From Stenomitos frigidus_A (GTDB lineage Bacteria > Cyanobacteriota > Cyanobacteriia > Leptolyngbyales > Leptolyngbyaceae), in assembly GCF_963877135.1 (NCBI RefSeq), contig NZ_CAWNSW010000133.1:1-64000 (forward strand): a stretch of 64,000 nucleotides of DNA, written 5' to 3'. Positions 35,094 through 43,414 of this stretch are shown piece by piece; within the stretch, counting starts at the first letter, position 1; every line of letters begins with the position of its first letter. The translations under genes were made by a program, and so were the position numbers. The notes beneath the pieces were generated by a model, which was not told the origin of the DNA, did no database searches, and saw only the letters and a program-made list of their open reading frames with translations.

Positions 35094-36419
35094 TCAGGCG
35101 GGCTTGCTTAAGCGTTGATAGACCGTTGCTAGGGCATTCGCATCACCAACGTTACCAGGAAAAAGGACGATGGGTAGATCGGGAAATTGTGGATGATTGG
35201 AAGGGGTACGCACCATTGAAACGCCTGCAAGCACTTGTCCCAACAAGCCAGCGGTTCTCAACGCCAACCCATTGCTGAGGGTGTCGTTGGAAGTAATGCC
35301 ACCTTTGCTGATGAGAAAGCCAATGTCGTCGGGCAACTGGCGAATAATGTCCATGAGCAGGGCAGAAACGGCTTCGCCAAAGTCCAGACGGGTTTGGGTA
35401 TCGTTGAAGGCGAGTTCCTGACGACTGGTATAAACGACAGGCGTTTTGCCTGCAAGATGAGCCCCATTCACTTGTTGGATGGCTTCTGCAAGGAGGGTCG
35501 ATCGCGGATCACCTGACGTTTCTAGTAATCGGGCAACCTCTAGCTCGACGCCAACAATGCCCGGTTGTGCCAGCAGTTGTTCGAGTTGCTCGGTGGTCTT
35601 CTTGACGTGAGAGCCAACAATCACCGCACCAGGCTTACCATGACGGACGTAGTTTGCCATTGCTTCAGGCGCGATCGGCTGGGGTGGTAAGGCTGCCAAT
35701 GCTGTCAACAAGCTTGCTGCACTGCGAAACAGAAAGCGTTTGCCTTGCGATGCGGCATTCAGGACATCAGCAGCAAAGCGGTTCAGGTCGTCCTGCGTGT
35801 CTGCATCCACAACGCCGCATTGATTGTCATGAAGCTGCATCAAGCGATCGAGCACTCCAGCGCGAATGTCTGCCAGCAAAAACCGCTCCACGCGATCGGC
35901 GGAAATCTTGCCACCTGTTTTTTCTTCAACATAGTCGGGCAAATAGCTGTGGTGATAGCCAAAGACAGAATCACGCGCAAACTCGGTTTCATGCACTGGA
36001 GTATCGACACCATTGACTTTGAGATAGTGGATGCTGCCTCGCGTGGTACGACCGCCCTCAAAAAAGGCAGGCGTGAGGAAATGGGCGTCAAAGGGGCCGA
36101 GTTCCTCGGCGATCACATCCGTCTCAATGGGATAATGTCCCCGCAAAGTCGAGTCCGATCGGCTCACAACCAGAAAATCATGAATGTGCTCAAGCGCGAT
36201 CGCCTCCTTCAAATTGTGACAAGCCTCTCGCGTCACCGCTGCCGCTTTTTCGGGGGTCAACGCGCGTGTATTCGTCAGCACGAAAAAGATGGGGGCATCA
36301 TCCGCCAAACCTAACCGCAGCGTTTCGACATCCCACTGCATGAGCAACAGGCAACTGTGAACGGTTTGCGACCCTGTTGGATCATCGTCCAGGACAATAA
36401 TTTTTGGTTGGGTGGTCAT
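35094..36419 (-). CDS. Four-carbon acid sugar kinase family protein (DUF1537)
   Basis: A 441-aa two-domain kinase of the OtnK/DtnK family, which phosphorylates D-threonate, D-erythronate or 3-oxo-tetronates using ATP. The N-terminal domain has VLDDDPTGSQTVHS, SRSDSTLRGHYP (substrate pocket) and TPAFFEGGRTTRGSIHYL. The C-terminal nucleotide-binding domain has VGSHVKKTTEQL, SKGGITSNDTLSNGL and VLFPGNVGDANALA. It is upstream of and co-directional with the dehydrogenase. No aldolase or isomerase of the known pathways is adjacent. The substrate is inferred from family only. Confidence 0.9.
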   Translation of the reverse strand: MTTQPKIIVLDDDPTGSQTVHSCLLLMQWDVETLRLGLADDAPIFFVLTNTRALTPEKAAAVTREACHNLKEAIALEHIHDFLVVSRSDSTLRGHYPIETDVIAEELGPFDAHFLTPAFFEGGRTTRGSIHYLKVNGVDTPVHETEFARDSVFGYHHSYLPDYVEEKTGGKISADRVERFLLADIRAGVLDRLMQLHDNQCGVVDADTQDDLNRFAADVLNAASQGKRFLFRSAASLLTALAALPPQPIAPEAMANYVRHGKPGAVIVGSHVKKTTEQLEQLLAQPGIVGVELEVARLLETSGDPRSTLLAEAIQQVNGAHLAGKTPVVYTSRQELAFNDTQTRLDFGEAVSALLMDIIRQLPDDIGFLISKGGITSNDTLSNGLALRTAGLLGQVLAGVSMVRTPSNHPQFPDLPIVLFPGNVGDANALATVYQRLSKPA

Positions 36420-36532
36420 GGTTAGCGTGGGCGATCGTGCGAGAAGGATTTGCCTATTATCTCGCGAGTTGGATGGGAGAACGTGGCTGAAGTGTTTAAG
36501 GTGTAGAGGGGAAAGGCTGAAGGCTGAAGGTC

Positions 36533-36697
36533 TACGATCCTGACCATTTGGATGAGGAAGAGCGTTACCTTATTGTTGGAGAGTCAAACCAAGGGCGCTT
36601 ATTGATCGTTTCGTATACGGAAAAAAGAAACTCCATTCGTCTCATTAGTGCTAGAGAAGTAACCCGATCTGAGCGTGAAGCGTATGAAGAAGGATAA
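36533..36697 (+). pseudogene. brnT: BrnT toxin fragment, N-terminus lost at a repeat
   Basis: From 36533 the frame reads YDPDHLDEEERYLIVGES, then a strand RLLIVSYTE, then SIRLISAREVTRSEREAYEEG and stop at 36697. This is the C-terminal 54 residues of a BrnT ribonuclease toxin (normally about 90 aa). Immediately upstream is an aaggctgaaggctgaagg repeat, with a stop in frame at 36518 and no start codon, so the first third is gone. Its stop overlaps the antitoxin start by 14 bp, the normal BrnTA arrangement. Confidence 0.75.
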
Positions 36698-36938
36698 CCC
36701 CGAATTGGAAGATGAACTTCGGTCAGAATATGACTTAAAGCGTTTAAGCATCCGCAAGTTGGGACCTGGACGAAAAAGCTTTGGTGGGGCAGTCATTCGT
36801 CTGGAACCTGATGTCGCAGAGATGTTTCCGAATGCTGATGCAGTCAATGAAGCGCTTCGATTTCTAATTAGAGTGACGCAAGAGAGCCAAGTTTCTACAC
36901 CTAAACCCCAGGTTAATGATCCTGTGGAAGCGGATTAA
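36684..36938 (+). CDS. BrnA-like antitoxin, 84 aa
   Basis: A small charged protein. The N-terminal DNA- or toxin-binding tail is ELEDELRSEYDLKRLS, followed by a GPGRKSFGGAVIRLEPDVAE segment and a helix MFPNADAVNEALRFLIRVT. This layout matches antitoxins paired with BrnT, with a ribbon-helix-helix-like C-terminal half. It is intact, although its toxin gene is truncated, so it may have been kept for another target or be on the way to loss. The ATG at 36684 is chosen; a GTG at 36675 would add 3 residues. Confidence 0.7.
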   Translation: MKKDNPELEDELRSEYDLKRLSIRKLGPGRKSFGGAVIRLEPDVAEMFPNADAVNEALRFLIRVTQESQVSTPKPQVNDPVEAD

Positions 36939-37002
36939 AGGGTGTACTGTGTGGATGTTGATTTTAACAGCCAGACAAGATTATTAGCGTTAGGCACAGC
37001 AG

Positions 37003-38538
37003 ATGACGATCGGCGTTTGGGTTCTGGGTGATCAACTGTGGGCAGAGCAGGCAGCGTTGCAAAGCTGTAGCGGTCAGCCGCAAACGACTCCGGTGATCTT
37101 CATTGAGTCGCTGCGTCATGTGCAAGAGCGCCCCTATCATCTGCAAAAGCTGGTGCTGGTGTGGTCGGCGATGCGTCATTTTGCTGAGGCATTACGACAG
37201 GCAGGATGGGCCGTCACCTATGAGCAAGCGGATGATTTTCTAACACCGCTCAACGACTGGATTGAGAAGCATCAGATCACAGAACTGCGGGTGATGGTGC
37301 CGAACGATCGCCCCTTTGCTCGTCTAATTGAATCCCTTGAGCTTCCTTGCACCGTTACCCTCGTACCGAATAATCACTTCATCTGGAGCGAGGACCACTT
37401 CAAGCAATGGGCGGGCGATCGCAAGCGACTGTTGATGGAAGACTTCTACCGCGAAGGTCGTCGCCGCTGCAACATCTTAATGGCAGGCAAACAGCCTGTG
37501 GGCGGTCGCTGGAACTTTGATCAGGACAACCGTAAACCACCGAAAGGTAAACTCACCCTACCCGAAGCACTTTGGTTTGAACCGGATGCCATCACGCAAG
37601 ATGTGATTGATTGGGTTAAACAGAGTGACCACTTTCACACCAGTCAGCAGTACTGGCAAGTGGAACCGTTTCAATGGGCAGTCACTCGTCAACAAGCGCT
37701 CCGGGTGCTGGACTATTTCATCCACACACGGCTATCAGAATTTGGCCCTTACCAGGATGCGATGATTACAGGCGAAGTAACCATGTGGCATGCGATGCTG
37801 TCGCCCTATCTCAACCTGGGGCTGCTACAACCGATCGAAGTCATCGAAGCGGCCGAACAAGCCTATTTGGATCATCAGGATACCTGGAGCCTCAGCAGCG
37901 TCGAAGGTTTCATCCGGCAGGTCTTGGGCTGGCGAGAGTATATGCACGGCGTTTATTGCTACATGAGCGACGACTATCCAGAACGCAACTGGTTTAACCA
38001 CACGCAGCCGCTACCCGACTTTTACTGGACGGGTAATACTCCCATGAACTGCCTGCATCAGATCCTCACGCAGGTCAAGGAAACTGGCTATGCCCATCAC
38101 ATTCAGCGCCTGATGGTGTTGAATAACTTTGCTCTGATTGCAGGCATCTCACCCCAGGCGATCGAAGGCTGGTTTCATGCGGCGTTTGTGGATGCCTACG
38201 ATTGGGTGATGCAAACGAACGTGATTGGCATGGGGCAGTTTGCGGATGGTGGCGTGCTGGCCTCTAAGCCCTACGCCGCTTCTGCTAACTACATCAACAA
38301 AATGAGCGACTACTGCGGCAAGTGCGTTTACAACCCCAAAGTCCGTACGGGTGAAAACGCCTGCCCCTTTAATTTCTTTTATTGGGACTTTCTCGATCGC
38401 CACCGTGCCAAACTCACGACTCAGGGGCGCATGAGCTTCATCCTCAAAAACCTGGACAAGATGGCACCAGAGGAGTTACAGGAAATTCGGGAAGCAGCGA
38501 TCGCGTGGCATGAAGGTCGGAACGCGATCAATGCTTGA
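37003..38538 (+). CDS. Fe-S cluster photolyase/cryptochrome (FeS-BCP, PhrB-like)
   Basis: A 511-aa deoxyribodipyrimidine photolyase-related protein. The N-terminal alpha/beta domain begins GVWVLGDQLWAEQ. The FAD-binding helical domain includes LGWREYMHGVYCYMS and HHIQRLMVLNNF. Cysteines fall at 350, 438, 441 and 454, which are the positions I recall for the [4Fe-4S] ligands of Agrobacterium PhrB, so the protein is almost certainly a (6-4) photolyase or a cryptochrome of that class. It repairs or senses light-induced lesions with FAD and a lumazine antenna. It is monocistronic. Confidence 0.95.
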   Translation: MTIGVWVLGDQLWAEQAALQSCSGQPQTTPVIFIESLRHVQERPYHLQKLVLVWSAMRHFAEALRQAGWAVTYEQADDFLTPLNDWIEKHQITELRVMVPNDRPFARLIESLELPCTVTLVPNNHFIWSEDHFKQWAGDRKRLLMEDFYREGRRRCNILMAGKQPVGGRWNFDQDNRKPPKGKLTLPEALWFEPDAITQDVIDWVKQSDHFHTSQQYWQVEPFQWAVTRQQALRVLDYFIHTRLSEFGPYQDAMITGEVTMWHAMLSPYLNLGLLQPIEVIEAAEQAYLDHQDTWSLSSVEGFIRQVLGWREYMHGVYCYMSDDYPERNWFNHTQPLPDFYWTGNTPMNCLHQILTQVKETGYAHHIQRLMVLNNFALIAGISPQAIEGWFHAAFVDAYDWVMQTNVIGMGQFADGGVLASKPYAASANYINKMSDYCGKCVYNPKVRTGENACPFNFFYWDFLDRHRAKLTTQGRMSFILKNLDKMAPEELQEIREAAIAWHEGRNAINA

Positions 38539-38586
38539 AAGCAACAGCGTTGCCGCTTTGCGAGAGCAATCTTGTAAGGGCGATGC

Positions 38587-38799
38587 ATGAACCGTCGCTA
38601 CAGTAAGACGAATCAAACGATTCGAGTGACAACTGAGCCAACGCACACTGTCGAATCAAAGGATGATTTTGAGCGGCTTGCCTCTCTGTTGGTCTCTCTA
38701 CAGTTAGACCTCAAAGCCTCTCAGGATCACTCTTCTAGCAGAGATGGCAGCTTTCTTGAGGATCTAACCTACATGAGGCTTAAGCACTATCGGCCTTAG
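38587..38799 (+). CDS. Small hypothetical protein, 70 aa
   Basis: A basic N-terminus (MNRRYSKTNQTIRV), then an amphipathic helix (DDFERLASLLVSLQLDLKA) and a short tail. No domain is recognised. An aaggg ribosome-binding site precedes the ATG. It lies 48 bp after the photolyase on the same strand and might share its transcript. Confidence 0.5.
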   Translation: MNRRYSKTNQTIRVTTEPTHTVESKDDFERLASLLVSLQLDLKASQDHSSSRDGSFLEDLTYMRLKHYRP

Positions 38800-38862
38800 C
38801 AATCGATCGCGATTCGATATCTAGCTGCAGCAGAGCAACACTAAGAGAAAGGGAGAACAACA

Positions 38863-38980
38863 GTGAAGCAAATCGTCTCTCTGGGCTTGGGTGCGCTGTC
38901 GGCTCCTAATCGCTCAGAGCGTAATGGCTGCTAAAACACCTGCTGATGCCCTAGCACATGTCATAAACAACACACATTGA
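38863..38980 (+). pseudogene. Tiny exported peptide gene with a one-base frameshift
   Basis: An aaggga site precedes GTG at 38863. The frame reads VKQIVSLGLGALSA and then goes out of frame at gctcctaatc. Removing one C restores LIAQSVMAAKTPADALAHVI and a stop at 38978-38980. The joined product, about 38 residues, starts like a signal peptide (cleavage near SVMA-A) and has a short tail. It is either a recent one-base frameshift or a sequencing error. Confidence 0.45.
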
Positions 38981-39005
38981 GTGATTATCTCAAAGGAGCC
39001 TGAAC

Positions 39006-39581
39006 ATGACGCAATCACTTAACCACATAAAAATAGCCATTCTTGTAGCTGATGGTTTCGAGCAAGTCGAAATGACAGGCCCTAAGCAAGCGCTAGATGA
39101 AGCAGGGGCACAAACTCAGATCATTTCACCGAACAATGACACCGTCCAAGGTTGGAACCATTTTGACAAAGGCGATCACTTTCCTGTGAATGTGACGTTG
39201 GACAGCGCTAACCCAGATGACTACGACGCGCTCTTGCTGCCGGGCGGTGTTGCCAATCCAGACCAACTTCGCATCAACGAGAAAGCAGTTCGTTTTGTCA
39301 AATCCTTCTTTGCAGCAGGTAAGCCCGTTGCTGCTATTTGCCACGCGCCCTGGACGCTCATTGAAGCGGCTGTGGTTAACGGACGCAACCTCACATCCTG
39401 GCCGTCGCTGCAAACGGATCTTAAAAACGCTGGTGCAAACTGGGTTGATCAGGACGTCGTCGTCGATAATGGATTAGTAACAAGCCGTAAGCCACAAGAC
39501 ATTCCAGCGTTCAACCGCGCGATCGTAGCAGCGTTTGCAACGGGTCGCCAGCAAGAACAACCGCTTTCGACTGTTAGCTAG
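39006..39581 (+). CDS. DJ-1/PfpI family protein
   Basis: A 191-aa class-I glutamine-amidotransferase-like fold protein of the PfpI/YhbO type. The nucleophile elbow AAICHAPW (Cys near residue 116) with the acidic residue in ADGFEQVE near the start makes the family's Cys-His-Glu site complete. Relatives act as glyoxalase/deglycase or stress proteins. A caaaggagc ribosome-binding site precedes the ATG at 39006. It is downstream of the photolyase and the tiny frameshifted peptide on the same strand. Confidence 0.92.
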   Translation: MTQSLNHIKIAILVADGFEQVEMTGPKQALDEAGAQTQIISPNNDTVQGWNHFDKGDHFPVNVTLDSANPDDYDALLLPGGVANPDQLRINEKAVRFVKSFFAAGKPVAAICHAPWTLIEAAVVNGRNLTSWPSLQTDLKNAGANWVDQDVVVDNGLVTSRKPQDIPAFNRAIVAAFATGRQQEQPLSTVS

Positions 39582-39685
39582 AAACCCGATCCATGGCGCG
39601 GCAGTCAGTTGTCAGGGTCGGTTTGGGCGTTCTGCTCTGTTGCAATGCCGGATCGACCCTAACAGACATTTACCTTCTTGTTCGA

Positions 39686-40243
39686 TTAATCTCCCATCTG
39701 CCGCTCGATCGCTACGGCACTGCGATTGTGGAAGCCAACCTGCCTCAAGTTCTCTGCCGACCAATGCTGATAGTATGAGGTTCGCGCGAGTTGTTCTGAA
39801 GCGGCTTGCAGGATGGTCATGGACTGAATGGTGAGATTGATAAACGGTTCCTGTCGGGTAAACACGCCTTGAACATTGAATGGGTCTTGGGGATGTCCAC
39901 CGAATGCTGTTAGCCTCATCGGCGCAATCCTATCGTTGAGTTGCTCCACGAATGCTTGAACCTGTTCAACGGTTAACGCGTCGTGATCGGGACTGATGAC
40001 CACCAAGACATCGTGTTGTTTACTCTCATGGAAGGACGCGATCGCCTGTCTTAATTCAGAGCCAGCCTGTAATTGATCCATTGCTAAAGCAATCACTTTA
40101 TAAAAAATTTTGTTCTGCAACCGAGCCTTTTTGGAAAACGGGCAGATGGGTAGCCCTCCAAAAACTGGGTGGGGCTGTTCTAAAACGGTTTCTAAATACT
40201 GGATCATTTTTTCAATTATGCTGGCCTCACGATCAAGACTCAT
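39686..40243 (-). CDS. Conserved hypothetical protein, 185 aa
   Basis: A soluble alpha/beta protein, not named. The segment HPVFGGLPICPFSKKARLQN near residue 25 looks like a conserved site, with a Cys and two Lys. The strand QHDVLVVISPDHDALTVEQVQAF and the end TSYYQHWSAENLRQVGFHN are also distinctive. The first 22 codons of the open frame are excluded because agaggaaacgc precedes the ATG at 40243. It is convergent with the PfpI gene, 104 bp apart. Confidence 0.75.
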   Translation of the reverse strand: MSLDREASIIEKMIQYLETVLEQPHPVFGGLPICPFSKKARLQNKIFYKVIALAMDQLQAGSELRQAIASFHESKQHDVLVVISPDHDALTVEQVQAFVEQLNDRIAPMRLTAFGGHPQDPFNVQGVFTRQEPFINLTIQSMTILQAASEQLARTSYYQHWSAENLRQVGFHNRSAVAIERQMGD

Positions 40244-40580
40244 GCGTTTCCTCTTACATTGCTTCTGCTCTCGGTAGATTAAACGTCTGGTGCCTAATCC
40301 TTCTTGCATCGGTTGACGGTTGTAAAACCTCTCCCTGTCGTCCTGCCAGCGAACCCAATTGGTGCTAGCCGCAAAAACATCAACCTTCGTAAGCCTAAAA
40401 AGCTGACACAGTGTATATCACTAGAAGACGATTTGGCCTGCGTTTGGTCAAACAGGCCAGCGTTCGAGTTGCCTCTTAAGCCGTACCGCAATGAACCCAG
40501 AGATCGCGTAAATTGTCGCCATTTTGGTCTGGCAAGTGTAGGCTAATTACCACAGGCAAATTTTTTCAGAAAGGGTTGCG

Positions 40581-41210
40581 ATGGAATGGCACACAACGGA
40601 TGCTCAAAGTCTAGCGATTATCGATCGTGAGATTGGGGAACACATCTTCTCGCCAGCTGAATATGAGTTGGTGCGCCGTGTCATCTATGCAACGGCTGAT
40701 TTTGAATACAAGTCTTTAATTCGCTTCTCAGATGCAGCGTTACAGTCTGGGGCAGCGGCTCTTGCGGCACGCAGCACGATCGTGGTGGATGTACCGATGG
40801 TGCAAGTTGGCATCACCACCAACATTCAGAATACATTTGCGAATCCTGTCTACTGCAGCATGGAAGCACTTACCCGTCCGCAGAAGGAAAAGACGCGTGC
40901 TGCTTGGGGCATTGAGACACTCGCGCGGCGTTACCCAGAAGGTATTTTTGTGGTTGGTCAGGCGCAGACTGCGCTTATCGCACTGGTAGATTTGATTGAA
41001 GCAGAGGAGATTCGCCCCGCACTCATCATTGCCACCCCCTCTGGCTTTGTCGATGTGGAAACGGCAAAGGAGCGGCTAGCCGATTCGCTTATTCCACATA
41101 TTCGGATCACTGGACGTAAAGGCAGTGCTGTTGTTGCGGCGGCGATCGTTAATGGCCTGGTTGATTTGGCATGGCAGGCTTATGGGCGAGAGCAAAGCGG
41201 CGTCATGTAA
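40581..41210 (+). CDS. cobH: Precorrin-8X methylmutase-like protein (CbiC/CobH)
   Basis: 209 aa. The family moves a methyl group from C-11 to C-12 of precorrin-8X in cobalamin synthesis. SGAAALAARSTIVVDVPMVQVGI and GRKGSAVVAAAIVNGLVDLA are characteristic. Where characterised CobH has its active-site His (VHACGS), this protein has a Tyr (VIYATADFEY, about residue 37), so activity is uncertain. It is isolated from other cobalamin genes, and no cobalamin riboswitch is evident upstream. Confidence 0.88.
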   Translation: MEWHTTDAQSLAIIDREIGEHIFSPAEYELVRRVIYATADFEYKSLIRFSDAALQSGAAALAARSTIVVDVPMVQVGITTNIQNTFANPVYCSMEALTRPQKEKTRAAWGIETLARRYPEGIFVVGQAQTALIALVDLIEAEEIRPALIIATPSGFVDVETAKERLADSLIPHIRITGRKGSAVVAAAIVNGLVDLAWQAYGREQSGVM

Positions 41211-41288
41211 GAGCAGCTTTAGTCATCAGCGGGAAGGTTCAGTACCACAGAGATTCCTTGGCAGATCCGATCGACCATACAGCGCTTT

Positions 41289-42068
41289 TTACCAATCGAC
41301 CGAGGGTCTGCTACGCGGAGAACGACGAGGACGACGACTAAGCTCAATGGCTCCACCCCGTTCGTTGTCTTCATACTGCTCTCGTGAGGGCCGATCGCGC
41401 TCCGGTTCAAACTGGTCACTGCGATGGCGTGCATTCAGTCTGCGGCTGACCTCAATAAACGACTCATGCAGCAGTAACGGATAATCGCTCACCCAGATGT
41501 TGTGGGCAGGAATGTAAATATCTGAGGTTTTGCTAATCCGACCAAGATCGCCCCGGTTAGACATCACCACCATCTCCGCTGTATCGCCGATCGCGATCGC
41601 CTGATGATGACGCTTTAGAGGCACCTGCAGCCGACTTGTAAAGCCAGTTTCATCACCCACCACTAGATTCAAGCGTCGTTCACGGTTTTCAACAATGACC
41701 AGTTCGCCGCGTTCATTGACCGTTTCCTCTTTGCCAATCAGCTCTTCGGTGGCATAAACATCGACCACTTCGCCTTGCCAAAAACCGCTGTAGGGGAATT
41801 TGCGCGCCTCAATATTTTTTAAGCTTGACCACAAAACTGGCCCCCAGAGCCAATACAACCCAACAATAATGCCGAGAAAAAAGCGAATGAAGCCAAATCC
41901 TTCGCCTAGAAGACCACCCAGCAACAAAATGACCGTTACACCAACGATCGAAACCAGCAGTCGTAGCAGCAAGACAGGAAATTTCCCCCAGCAGTAAACA
42001 TACTGTGGGCCTGTAGCAACCGCAGGAACCAGGTTTTCAAATGTCTTACGGGTCAGTGGAATGAGCAT
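41289..42068 (-). CDS. Conserved cyanobacterial membrane protein, 259 aa
   Basis: Two hydrophobic segments (about residues 28-56, LLLRLLVSIVGVTVILLLGG, and 58-80) are followed by a soluble domain of about 110 residues with beta-type strands (EVVDVYATEELIG, LVVGDETGFTSRLQVPL, SDIYIPAHNIWV) and an Arg/Glu-rich disordered tail (about 215-259, RSPRSRPS). Homologues are sometimes mislabelled phosphate ABC permease, but nothing here supports transport. Function unknown. It is convergent with cobH. A long hairpin lies upstream at 42200. Confidence 0.75.
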   Translation of the reverse strand: MLIPLTRKTFENLVPAVATGPQYVYCWGKFPVLLLRLLVSIVGVTVILLLGGLLGEGFGFIRFFLGIIVGLYWLWGPVLWSSLKNIEARKFPYSGFWQGEVVDVYATEELIGKEETVNERGELVIVENRERRLNLVVGDETGFTSRLQVPLKRHHQAIAIGDTAEMVVMSNRGDLGRISKTSDIYIPAHNIWVSDYPLLLHESFIEVSRRLNARHRSDQFEPERDRPSREQYEDNERGGAIELSRRPRRSPRSRPSVDW

Positions 42069-42199
42069 GGCGGCTATAGCGGATGATCACGATCGCGAAC
42101 GATGAATTGCTACGAGCCTAACATTAGACATCGAAATCAGCCTACTGATGGGCGATCGTTGGTCGGTGGTGGAGTGGTTAGTAGTCATTTATCAGCGGT

Positions 42200-42240
42200 C
42201 AGCGATCAGCGATCAGAAAAAAGCTGATCGCTGATCGCTG
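42200..42240. repeat. 17-bp perfect inverted repeat built from heptads
   Basis: cagcgatcagcgatcag, loop aaaaaag, then ctgatcgctgatcgctg. Each arm is a tandem of 7-bp gatcagc units, so it is a tandem repeat and a hairpin at once. It lies between two minus-strand genes, after the 3' end of the TPM gene, and may act as a terminator. Confidence 0.75.
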
Positions 42241-42263
42241 ATTGCTCCTTCTGCCCTCTATTC

Positions 42264-43115
42264 CTATGCGTCAGACGAGGGCGTCCGACTGAGCGCAGGC
42301 ACAAGAAATGCCGCTAGAGCACCCACCATAAAGCCAGCCACATTGCGGAACAGTGGCAGCCAGTCAGACGTGCGGGTGACGACAGGGCCAATGCCAAAAG
42401 CAATGAAGAGGATGCCCCACAGTGGCGAGAAAATCAGTGCCCACTGCCACGCAACGATTTGTCCTTCCTTGCGCGGCTTGGCAGCAAACCCACAGACAAT
42501 ACCGCCCACAATGGACGTAATCAAGGTGAGAATCCACTGCTCTTGAGGCAGACCAGGGACAACCTTACAGCCACCCTGACGTAAACACAGCTTGATGGAC
42601 TCCAGGGCTTCTAAAATGGACTGGTCTTCGCCATGTTCGCGCACGAAGAACTGGTTACCAAAACGAGTCTGTAACTCAATCCAGAAGGTACGCGGCATCA
42701 ACGGGTAAAAGTCATCCCCAACGCTGAAGTTCAGCAGATTTCCACCACGCGGATCAGCGACAAGCAAGACACTGTGATCATCCAGTCCCCAATAATCTTT
42801 CACTGCAAGGCCAGGTGTACGCTCAAACTGTGTGAGTACCCGAAGCTTCCATCCGGTTTCCGTTTCAAAGCGATCTAAGTCTTTCGCTAGCGTTGCTTCC
42901 TGATCACCCGTCAGTGCTTTTGCTAAATCAATAATGGGCGTTTGCACGTCTGGCAGCAGTTCTGGGTTGTTGTAGGCGTACGCAACGGAAGGCGTCAAGC
43001 CGAGTGGACAGACCCAGAGCGATACGGCTAGCAAAAGAGCGGCTGTGTAGCGCAAAAATTGGTTGACATGAAGCGGTAGCGATCGCCCTGTAACAAAAGC
43101 AGAGGGAGTGGACAT
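42264..43115 (-). CDS. TPM domain protein (Psb32-like thylakoid protein)
   Basis: 283 aa from the ATG at 43115; the frame extends 26 codons further, to an ATG at 43193. An N-terminal signal (LLLAVSLWVCPLGL, cut near AYA-YN) leads to the TPM domain (PIIDLAKALTGDQEATLAKD, then VLLVADPRGGNLLNFSVGDDF), and the C-terminus has two or three membrane helices. TPM proteins of this type take part in photosystem II repair in thylakoids (Psb32, TLP18.3). A glycine-rich stretch of the usual length separates the domain from the helices. It is upstream of and on the same strand as the 259-aa membrane protein. Confidence 0.85.
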   Translation of the reverse strand: MSTPSAFVTGRSLPLHVNQFLRYTAALLLAVSLWVCPLGLTPSVAYAYNNPELLPDVQTPIIDLAKALTGDQEATLAKDLDRFETETGWKLRVLTQFERTPGLAVKDYWGLDDHSVLLVADPRGGNLLNFSVGDDFYPLMPRTFWIELQTRFGNQFFVREHGEDQSILEALESIKLCLRQGGCKVVPGLPQEQWILTLITSIVGGIVCGFAAKPRKEGQIVAWQWALIFSPLWGILFIAFGIGPVVTRTSDWLPLFRNVAGFMVGALAAFLVPALSRTPSSDA

Positions 43116-43414
43116 GGGAATATTGGCTTGGCTATAAGAGTAGGCTGATGGAAAAGCGTAATCTTTCTTTACACTCTTTAATCTTAACCTCATCTTAGGA
43201 AGCTAACGGATTGCCGTCAATCGTACCTAGCGTAAACTTTTGGTAGGGCTAAGGCGCGATCGCTTTTTGGGCAAGCGATCGCCGGGTATTTATCAAGCAT
43301 GTTTGAGGGTGTGAACAAGCTCAAAGAAGCCCTCCCAAACCGACGTTGATTCATCCGTGACGCTGTCAAGCTACTAGACTATGAGAATCTGCAGTCATTT
43401 CCTGAGAGTTTTCT

